Part shown: positions 50,225-60,700 of the stretch, piece by piece
Position numbering within the stretch: the stretch's first letter is position 1
Layout: each line of letters starts with the position of its first letter
Assembly: GCA_037893245.1 (NCBI GenBank)
Contig: JBAIAA010000702.1
Location: forward strand, 620,001-684,000
DNA: 64,000 nt
Direction of reading: 5' to 3'
Source of the DNA: Crossaster papposus
Lineage: Eukaryota > Echinodermata > Asteroidea > Velatida > Solasteridae
Translations under genes and position numbers: made by a program
Notes under the pieces: model-generated
Seen by the model: the letters and a program-made list of their open reading frames with translations, nothing else
What the model was told of the DNA's origin: nothing
Databases searched by the model: none

Positions 50225-51099
50225 AATTTTTAAACAAAGACCAGTGTTGCAAGCCAAGATCTCCCAATATTATTTGGTTAACAATACCTTATTTTATTGT
50301 TTGGTGCTTTTTCCTTAAAGTTGTGGGACTGATAGAGTCTGATATTTGTTAGGGGTTCTGGCAAAATGAGACGGAACTGGGAAGAGGTTGAAATGGGGGT
50401 TCTTAGGTATAAGAAAAGAGGATAAAATGTTCTTACAATGCACTCCATTCGGACGTTCCATTAACAAGTAATGGCTGTTTAAAGTTTGCATTTATCGACG
50501 TGTCGCAAAAGTAATATACTGAGAAAAAGGCCTTTGAAATTTCTAGTTTTGTACATGTGATTTACAGTATGGACAAATGTCATTTGTTTTTTCTTTATAA
50601 ACATTTGTTCCACTACATTTACTTCCATACTATTTCTTAACGAAATAACGTTTTGGTAGTGGACATACCAAAGATTGTAAATAACATAAAATATGAAAAA
50701 AAGTATTTTCATACTTTTTCCTATTTCCGTGGGGCACTCTCACAAAAATGCTCACAAATTCTCATAGCTGCAAAACCGTCAACTCGCTGTTGCTGTTTTC
50801 AAAGCATGCATACAATTATTCACACACAGGGTAAATATTGGGGTTTGGGGGTATTTACAATCCCATAAATCTACACTCTAGACCGCCACTGTGAAAAACA
50901 AACTTTTTTATTACGGCTAAAACCTCACAATGGGCCAAACAGAGACAGAAACTCAAGGTAGACACTAATGTATTGCGTGGAAGTCTATTCTTTCTGTTCA
51001 TGACGTTATGGGGACATTCCATAGGGTTTGTGTGCTTTAGGAAAATCTCTCTATACTCCACCTAATATGTTGCCTTCTCCATTTCCTTTCATTATACCT

Positions 51100-51471
51100 T
51101 ACAGGTAAAATACACCATTTGCAGATATCAACATGTTTTACTACTGAATTATTAAGAAATATCTTACTTATTTGAAAGTAAGTAATGATTGTAGGCAACT
51201 ACATGATGTACCGGTACATGTGTAGCAAAAGGATTGTTCTAGATATTGCCAGATGGCAATAGCGAAAAAGCAAGAACAACATAATAACCACTGCCTGACG
51301 CCGGTTGAAAACGAACGCTGTTTTTCTTGCTCTTCTCAGCATCCATGATTGTAAAACTTTGAACAGGTCAGGTAAACGATAGAACCCCTATTTACTATAA
51401 AATACAACCCTCAAAATCCACTCATTCCTGGTGATTTCAAGCAATTACCAATGGTGTATACTACATTTACA
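51100..51471 (-). mobile_element. MITE family B, copy 11
   Basis: ACAGGTAAAATACACCATTTGC to ACCAATGGTGTATACTACATT. The full interior has a small inserted ATGTACCGGTACATGTG palindrome near 51210. Confidence 0.8.
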
Positions 51472-53342
51472 TTTAAATTAAAACTACCCCAAACCCCCCT
51501 TTAGTGGATACCCAAAGCGCTATGGGGACAGTAAAATGTCTCTACAACTCGGTCAACTTTTATCAAACCCTTGCCGCAACTGTCCCCATAACTTTAGATG
51601 TATGCCTACCCACATTTTCCCACGTCCGGGTGCCTTTGTCATATTAAACCTCAGTATCATTTCTGACCTTGGACCCATCAAACCCACTGTAATGACTTTA
51701 AATCAACAAGACTCCACTTTCAAATTTATATTAAGGCTACCCATACTCTCCCTTTCACCCAAACACAGCCCCAATTACATGTACACTTGTATTTCCTAAT
51801 TTTGCCATAATAGACCACAAGGAAATTAAGCCGCAGTGAATCTGTCTTGTTGTTCTTTCCTAATTGACAAGACAATGTGTGTAACCTCCAGAAGAGAGAG
51901 AAGGGGGGACAATTGCTAAAGATGAGCATTGATTCCTGTCGTTGGTTTTGACAAGCTCTTTTGTTGGTGCTGTGCTGTGACCGGTGCCCATCTCTGCCTC
52001 ATTGATCCCGGACACGTGTCTCCACTCTTGCCTTTCTTATACTTTTGTGAAGGGGATAAAAGACCAATTGCTTTTAGTCTGGTGAACAAGGTTAACGGGC
52101 TATCATAACGGCACGTGGCAACCATGCGTTTCCCGGCAGTACATCCACATTCCCTTTGATTCCCTTTATTATTAACCAGCTCATCACAGATACCGGTTGG
52201 TTGCTTGTTTAAGCTAGGTAGTTTGTGACCCCTTGTCTTTCAGTGGTAGTGAAACCTTTCTTAAGTACTAGAAATGCATGTAAATTGGTAAATAGAAAAA
52301 CCCAAGATGTAAAAAATAGAAAAACCCAAGACGTAAAATGGGCAATATATTTTATCCAAAGCCAGTCCATTTTAGGCACAATGGTCAAGTCTGACCACGA
52401 CTCAAATCCTTTGGGTTGACCTGCAGAAAGTGATATTGATCAGAGTTTGTTTTGTTTATTAATTTAACTACAGTATATAGAAAAAGTGGCCTGAGAATTG
52501 ACCATGTGCAATTTATATGTTTAATACATGTACTAGAAAGTTCGAAACCTCGCAATTCTGTTGTCCTTGAAAAAATATTGTGATCTTTTCAGCTCCATGA
52601 TATAGCCTCGGTTCAAATTCAACCTTCTCAACACACTCTATGCTCATAAAGTAAATTTAAATGGTTTACAAATGTACTTCTAAATTGTGATATATCCATT
52701 TGAAGAAAAAACAAACAAAAACAATTTAACAGTAGTTTGTAAACTATATTCACTTTTGTATCTTCTTAAATTGTTTTATATAAAATCCATCAAAATTAAC
52801 CTTAATGGCAGCTATGGGAGATTGTGATCATTCTAAAAAAAATAACAAAAAGTAACACATTTTGGAACCAAACTTTATTCAAATTTTACACATTTCTGAT
52901 TTGAAAAACCAAGGATTCCTTTACTCCGACGACACGCTTTAGAGTAATTCAGACGCATCTTAGCCTATATGGAAACTCAAACACAAACTTTACAATTCAG
53001 TTGAAACCTTAGTCGTCTCTTACATGTAGGTGGATCCAGGTAAATGGATTCGAACCTTGGACCTTAAGATGGAAGGCGATGAACAATGCTACTGCACCAA
53101 TCCGCTTTCTTGTTAATAAGTGAAGCATTTACTTTATGGTTTTTAAACATTTATTGTCATCTTTTTACCCTATGATTTCCTCTTGTTTATTTCTTGTTCT
53201 ATGTAGCCACCACCTTGAGTGGCCTGTTGTGGGCCTTGTGGTTGGCGACTTACCAGTACCATAAACAATAATTATATAACAAGATTTTGACTAACAGGTT
53301 TTTCTTTGCGTACAAATCGGCCAAGGATGGTACATGTATTAC
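51472..53342. other. Intronic or intergenic stretch without a supported exon
   Basis: No repeat family seen elsewhere and no coding-like exon. A short tandem pair of AATAGAAAAACCCAAGA lies near 52295-52335. Confidence 0.4.
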
Positions 53343-53567
53343 TTAACCTCTTAACGCCAGGAAGTGGCTGTAGCCACAGCCCGCTAATCCGTCCGAAATG
53401 CTGTGGCCAGCAGCTGTGCTATGCTGTAGAACACTGACTGTGCTGCAGCTGCACGCTCGGTCCATTGTGCAGTGCAGCTACTGGACAAAAACCTGTTGTG
53501 CAGTCATGCGTATAATTTTATGCAATGAGGAATCGGATGTCAATAATACCAGCATCAAGGGGTTTAG
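53343..53567 (-). mobile_element. Repeat family E, copy 2
   Basis: Starts TTAACCTCTTAACGCCAGG and ends CCAGCATCAAGGGGTTTA. The interior (GTGCAGCTGCACGCTCGG-like stretch, TGCAGCTACTGGAC) is the reverse complement of 20597-20812. Confidence 0.65.
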
Positions 53568-54335
53568 TAATTTTGTTAATTTTGTTCAACCAGAATAGTA
53601 CTTGTATTGCAAGTGCTTCACACAAGTCATTTCACAAGTTTGCCAAAGCTCATTATTTTTATTAGCTTGTTATTTAAATTGAGACTGAAGAACTTGTGAT
53701 GGACTTTATACAGAAACTCAAATACAACTCCATATTGAACTACATTTTATTGTATTCTTTTATTCAAACTCTATGAAATTGTCTTTTTAGAATTGATAAA
53801 CATCTCAACTTTTCAAGTTAAAAATTGTAAATGGCTGACTTCAACTGCCCGTACACAGACAAATAGTGAGTGCGGAATGTCAAAGAAATATAAACCAAAT
53901 TAGATTGCATCTCTTGTGTATTCAGTAAAGATGTGTCATTGTCAACTGTTTAGATCAATTAAGTGTTGATGACGGAGGGAAAAGTGTGGCACAATATATC
54001 ACCAGTATTCTTTAATTAGTGCGGTCTGCATTCTACTGGCCTTGATTTAGGGACCCACATTTTGATTTAGTTAATGTGCCCTGCTGATAGTGTGTTCTTT
54101 CTCAAGAGCCAAGTGGACTACCAATATATACAGCCCCCTAAAATAGGAGTGGCGAGAACTTGTCAATACTGAGCTGTCAGTCACAATGCATTGGTGTGGC
54201 AAGGGGCAGGTTGTGTTTGGCCTTCACATTGGCCCATTGTTGACTTTAACAATGCATTCACTATTCATGACTGTGGATGCTGTTCAATATTCATGAGTGG
54301 GTGATGCTGCCTTGGAACTTTCTCTGGTGTTTCAG

Positions 54336-54390
54336 CCAATGGGGTGCTTTTCCTGACTTATGCTCATTTGCATACAGTGAAAGCAATTGG
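54336..54390 (+). promoter_or_regulatory. Candidate promoter of receptor exon 1b (CCAAT, octamer, inverted CCAAT)
   Basis: CCAAT (54336-54340), the octamer ATTTGCAT (54366-54373) and an inverted CCAAT, ATTGG (54386-54390), lie within 55 bases, about 185-240 bp before the receptor start codon. The octamer is the classic POU/Oct site. No TATA box is seen. Confidence 0.4.
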
Positions 54391-54481
54391 CTGGTGTATG
54401 GTATCTAGGAGCCGGACTTTCACCTATGTGGTAAAGTAGTTCTTGGAGCAGGGATGGATGGCGTGACGTTTTGATTTTACC

Positions 54482-54577
54482 ATGGATTGGACCATTCAGT
54501 TTGTCGGGGTCGTTGCGTCTATGCGGTCCTGTTCTTTCTTTATCGTCTTTGGGCGGAGTGGATACCGGTCGATATGA
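54482..54577 (+). CDS. Upstream ORF overlapping the receptor start codon
   Basis: ATG in a perfect context (ACCATGG) opens a 31-codon frame, MDWTIQFVGVVASMRSCSFF and then IVFGRSGYRSI. It stops at TGA 54575-54577, which overlaps the receptor ATG (54574-54576) as ATGA. It is in a different frame from the receptor. If transcribed in exon 1b, it should be translated first and could limit or couple receptor translation by reinitiation. Whether the transcript begins upstream of 54482 is not known. Confidence 0.4.
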   Translation: MDWTIQFVGVVASMRSCSFFIVFGRSGYRSI

Positions 54578-54733
54578 AGTACTCCATGCATCAGCAGTAT
54601 TACGACTGTAGTTTACCAGGCAGCATTTGCGCCATGGCGGAGGAGTATAACAATAGTACAGCAGCTGTTGGATACTGCATCGGTGGGCAAGGGGTGGAGG
54701 CTTGCGTGCCCCACGGCGGCATGTTCATCCATG
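54574..54733 (+). other. Receptor exon 1b (start codon, A/B region)
   Basis: MKYSMHQQYYDCSLPGSICA to ACVPHGGMFIH, then a phase-1 G before GTAAGAA. The start at 54574 has G at -3. An in-frame extension upstream has no ATG, only a TTG at 54487, so 54574 is preferred. Tyr, Cys and Gly are common in the peptide. Confidence 0.75.
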
Positions 54734-57700
54734 GTAAGAATTATTTGGTTAAGTTCGGTGTTATGCAAGCTCCGACTCCTCTTCTACATCAAAACCAGGC
54801 AAATCCAGACACTTTGCTTGAGCTACCCTCAGGATTTCTGGTCTCAAATTTAAACCGGTGATTTAATATCTAGTCTTTTTATGACTGCCAGAACAGTGGT
54901 CTAGTGGTGTTTTTTTTGCTACTGGTCAAATTTACATTTGTCCATAAAATTTGCAAAATATTTGTCCCTTGGAATTTCTTTTAACCATTTACCATCATAA
55001 ATAAATTAAATTTGTCCATAAAAGAAAATTTTCGGATCCTTTTTTTTCGGGGGGGGGGGGGGGGGGGTGGGGGGTTAAAGTGAAACTGTTTAGTTCCAGT
55101 TTGGCAATTTTTTGTTTTCAAGAAAATTTACCTCAAAGTGAATTCTGTTGGTTTGTTTCTCTAAATTCTCAAACAGATTTTGTTTATCAATGGTAAGAAT
55201 TGTTTGATTAGGTTCGGTGTTGAAACGGAAGCAAACTTCGACTCGCTCTTTTTCTTGCCTTTCTCGGCATCCGTGATTGTAAAACTTCGGACAGGTCAGT
55301 TAAACAATTTTTACTTTACTATAAAATACAACAACCCAAATTCACCCATTTCTGATAATTCATGCAATCACCAATGGTGTATCCTACCGTACCTTTAAGT
55401 AAAACTTTTTTGTTCCAGTTTGGCAATTTTGTTATCAAGAAAATTTAGCTCAAAGCGACTTCTGTTTCTTTTTCTTCTAAATTCTCCAACGGATCTTGTG
55501 ACAAAAAAAGGCTAGATTTGTTGATTTTTAAGAGCTCTTTTTTTTGCTAGAATGATTTTACCTTTTTAAATGTTGCTTCATTTAACCCTCGACATCGTAT
55601 ACCATAATTTTTGTTTTGTACTGGTAATGTCGTTGTTTGGGTGTGTTGTATGAAACTAGTTGGCCAAAATCAGTATGGATTGGTTTATCTCCTTATGATC
55701 AATAATCACCACTGGAAATTTACAAATGTTGAGGTATTCTGGTAAATGTTGGGGTTTTAACTTATCAGCATGCAATTCTTTCAGATTAGTGGGCATTCTA
55801 TGCTGCTGCTACAATCCCATTTCTTTTATTCTAAAATTTCACGCTGCCTTTTTAACATCTGTAGTACTTTTGACTGTCTGAATAGATCATGCTGTTTTTA
55901 GTGTAATTACCTGTATTGTTTCTTTCTGGTAAGGAAATCTAGGATCCCTCAAAAGTGCCCTATGTACATGTACTATAGCTCGTAAGCCCGAAGAAACCTT
56001 TAGAGAGAAGACAATGAGAAGAATGTACAGTTTTAGAAGTGGGAGGAAAACCCCAGAAGAATATCCTGGAGAAAACCCAATTCACATATTGGCCCAGGCC
56101 AAATTTGAGCCTGGGTCACAGCAGTGAAAGGTGAGGAAAGAACCGCTAGTGCCAACCTGCCTCCCCATGTAATGAGGACTGTTTGAATTGACTTTACACT
56201 GTTTCTGCGGTTGTTTTCTTGGTACTGATTTCTAAGAATACCACCCTTAGTATGCTCTTATTAATTCTAGGGATTAAAGGTAGAAAACACGATCGTTAAT
56301 TGCTTCAATTATTATGAAAGGGTAGATTTGAGGGGGGGGGGGTGTATTTTATAGTAAATATCGTTTAATTTACCTGTTCGAAGTTTTATAATCATGGATG
56401 CCGAGGAAACAAGAAAAATGGTGTTTGTAAATAAGTAAGATATTTATTAATAATTTGGTAGTCAAAATTGTCGATATCTGCAAATGGCGATTATCGCGCC
56501 GGGATTATTTTAACATCACCGAGCCGACTCGCGGGATTATTTTTAATGAAACTCGAACCGAAGCAGGTTCAGGCCGCCAGTACCGGGAAGCACACCCTCG
56601 CATTTCCGGCCTTGCTCGCTGCTGACAGACATTTTCGGCCTTGCTTGTGGCGTGTTTATGCGTCATCCGTTTTGAATCTGGGGAAAACTTTACGTTTATA
56701 TTCGTCATCCGGCGCAAACTGGTTAATGGTTTGTGTGGATATAAAATATGATTACTTTCATACACATGGTATACACAGGAGTTTATTTCTAAGATGCGAC
56801 ATATCCATTTGAAAAAAGTGAAAAGTTGCACTGTTTTGAAGACATGCATATTGCAATGGGCATTCCTAAATTCATTCTTTGCCTTACAGTATTCTTAAAG
56901 TTGTGTGTTTAAATTAAACAGTTAACTACACTGAACAAAAATATAAACGCCCCAAAAATAGTTATTTGTCTTGATTTGTAAAAAAAACTTTGTCCATCTC
57001 TGCCAGTGAGCAATTCCTCAATGGCAGAGATGGACACAAGTGTTGTTTACAAATCAAGACAAATAACCTTTTGGGGGGCAGTTATATTTTTGTGGGCGTT
57101 TATATTTTTGTGGGTGTTTATATTTTTGTGGGCGTTTATATTTTTGTTCAGGCTGGTATTAAAATAGCAATTGTTTCTATTAAAAACATTCACATTTACC
57201 TTGCCAACTTTGAAAGTAGGACTATGAGTTGAAACCTACCAACAAAGTTTGAACAAATTGTTTTAATTATAAGAACCACGGTGGAGGCTTAGGTGAGCAT
57301 CAACAAAAACTACTCAAGTCTCAAGAAAACCCACAAAAGTCCTACTTTATCTTGATTTTGTCCTCAAGTCAAATTTTGTTGTCTCCCCTGAACTTTAGAA
57401 AGAGACTGTAGTAGTTTGTACGTTCATGTATTGGTTAAAGTTTCGAAAAAAATTGTCGTATATGCAAAGTTCCACGTGATGGTGATGTTAAAGTTAAAAG
57501 GCGCATACTGAGGTCAAAGGTTATTTGAGGTCAAAGGTTATTTGAGGTCAAAGGTTATTTGAGGTCAAAGGTTATTTGAGGTCCAATTGTAAAATAGGGT
57601 AATCGCAGAAGTAGGTCGAGAACCATTCTTGCGATCTTACTTTTCAACTAAATTTTTACCTGGGTCTGATTGAACGTCTACTGGTTTTGAATTCGAGCGA

Positions 57701-60700
57701 TTCACAATACCTAGAAGCTGCCGTTGGCGGCGCAAATCCTGCTATACACGCAGTGCATCATGGGGAAAAGTCGGCATCAGTTTGAAAAATGGTATTCATT
57801 TTGCATGAACTCATCAGTTTTACCTCTTTTTGGACGCCCACGATTAAAGTTTCACTTTTTTTTCTGCAAATAACAATGTTTTAATCAACGACGCTTCCGG
57901 ATACATTTATGTTTGTGTTGTACCTCGCGTGAACAATGAAGATTAGATATTTCACTACAGTATGATGTACGGAAGAAGTCGACCGTAAAGTTTGAAAGTG
58001 GCTCTTTTGAGTCAAACGCTTGGTGGCGCACTGCATTGTGAATCGCCCGAATTGATTTACTAAAGCTGGTTCACAAAACCAGTTGAAATTCAGCAAAACT
58101 TGATCAAAACCACCCACCAATTTCCAGTTCTCTGACAACTAGTACGAGGTCAAACCAGTTACAACTTGTTTCAACTTGTTTCAACTGGTATTTATACCTG
58201 ATCCCATTGTAATAATACATTTGTTTAATTCTTATTTGTTCATCATTTTATCTCCTCTTACTCTTAGATGGCATGATGACCCCAGCACTGTCCCCCAGTC
58301 GCAAGATCCTCTGCCAGGTTTGTGGGGCCATGTCTTCTGGTCTTCACTTTGGTGTCTTCACTTGTGAAGGATGCAAGGTAGGTCCAAGTGCTATAATACA
58401 GCAGTTGTTTTCCTTCATATTTTAAACCTTTATGTGTAATTTTTAACTGTGTACCTGTGCTCTTCACAAAATTGCAATTTTTGTCTCAACAAGTTCTCAA
58501 TGTGAATGCTTCGGGAATTGGTAGAATAATCCAGGTTCTGCATTTTTGGTTTTACCTGAAAAATCACGTGGTGGGAATGGGGGTTGCTGGGGTTGCTGCA
58601 GCACCCCCAACTTTTTGGATGGGGGTGCTGCAACACTTAATTACCCTTGTATTCCCCACACAAACACAGTCCCAATACCGGTGACACCTTTTTCTTTGAT
58701 CTGGTCTGAGCAGTTTCGGTGCACTTTTGAAGTTTTTATTTCCAAACGAAACCATATACTCACACGAAGCAACTTGTGGTTTCTCCAAGAACACATTTAT
58801 TATTATTTGTATTATCTTGGAATAAGTACCCTTTAGAAGACCAATTAGTGTACGTTTTACAGAATTAATGAGACCAGTGTCATTATTAGGGAGACACTTC
58901 GAGGTCTCCCTAACGTTCCAACTACAAGAAGATACATTTTTAAACATTTAACAGTCCAGATCAATAGAGCAGGGTCCAAAATGCATAAATATATATGCAT
59001 AAATTTCGTGGAAAAAGCTCTAGGTAAAAACGGGTTAGGTTACAGTAAAAAAAGAAAATGTTTGTGCACGTCTCTTTGGAGATGTCTCCCTAATGTACCA
59101 TTTACCATTATTAATATTATTATTTTCTATTATTTTCTATTATTTTCTATTATTATTAATATTATTATTAAATCCAGGGGAATTTGAGAGAAAATTACCA
59201 GATTGTTTTCCCCCCTGTATAATGGACCAATTTCACTTCTTGTCGCCAGGCCCATAATTATGTGTATATGTATGAATAAAATTAAATATATTTGGATGAG
59301 ATTTGAAGGTTTTCATGAGGAAAATGCAATAAGATACCGGTAAGTAGTTAACGGTAACACCACGGTAATACTCTTTAGTGAGACGTGTGGTTCTAATAAG
59401 AATTGGAGGAAAATCAATGTTTCGGACAGTATGCTCTGCCTGGCAAATTTATTTGGAGACAAATGTATTTGTAGAAAAGTTCAAGCATGGGGAAGTCTGT
59501 TTGGTATCAGTTTTGTTAAATAGAGTAGCAGATTGACATGTTTGCACCAACTGGTATGTGATGCGATCAAGCAAAATGAGTCTAAGTCAGGGGGTCTTTA
59601 CTCGTGGGTTTTTAAGCTTTAATTTGGTGAAAACCCTATGTGGGTACGACTTTCGGTTCCTAAGCTGTTGCATGTTAATTGAAAGGAAGTAAAGAGAGAT
59701 AAATTGGGTTTAAAGTTATAGTATTCAATTGAGTTGTTGAAAAGCACACTTTTTACACATGGCTGAACAACGGTAACCTTGGTGCAAGGTATTTCAATGA
59801 AACTTGGCATGTTAATGGAACAGTACAACATACAGCATTAAATTACATACATTTCTTACTTTTTTTACTTTTTTTCTTTTTGAATTTTAGTTGTTTTTCT
59901 TTACTGAAAGATCTATAGTTTCCTGATACTTAGGCAAAAATCGATTCTGAAAATTTCACCACCAGCACATGGCCCATATCTCAACATTATAATTCTCGAC
60001 TTGTGACTCATTTTTCTAGGTCACATCACATTATATTTGTGAGAAAACTTACTTAATAAACATCCTTAAAAAAAAAAAAAAAGAGTGCAAAACAGGACAA
60101 GTAAGGTTTGGTTGAGCATACATGTTGCAACGACTATGTTCTAATCATTATTTCTTTTTAAAACTGTCCACACATACTGACTACTGTATAAAAAAAATTG
60201 CAAACGTGGGACAGTTACGAAGACCTAATTTGCATATTTAATTACCGTGTTAATTAGACCACTGATGGACTTTAATCCAAACACTAACTACGCAAAAACT
60301 ACCCCACATCGCGTATTTTAAGATGTTTTCAATCATCTGATTGCACTTTAAAAATGTGAATATGTAGAAGAGGACTTAGGCTTTCCAATAAAATCTCACA
60401 ATTGACCACTCCTTCATATTTTGACTTGGGATGGCCATATCTCCAATTCACATTGTGCGACTTTACTTTCATATTGTGGTGACAGGTCACATATCGTAGA
60501 CATATATCTGCACATCCAAAAACTTTCAAAATTGACAGTTTTGTAGTATAGACACATTGTATAGTTAAACAAGCGAATCCAACTTCAGTGAAATACCGGT
60601 ACATGTACAGTACATTTGTACATATCAAAACCGTGTGTTGTTTCCTTTCTGCCAGTGCTTCTACCGACGGAGCATCAAAGAGGGCGCCAACTATGCCTGT

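Noticed and set aside
54487-54573. N-terminal extension of the receptor from TTG at 54487
   Set aside because: It needs a non-ATG start. The first ATG in that frame is at 54574, and the perfect-context ATG at 54482 is in another frame.
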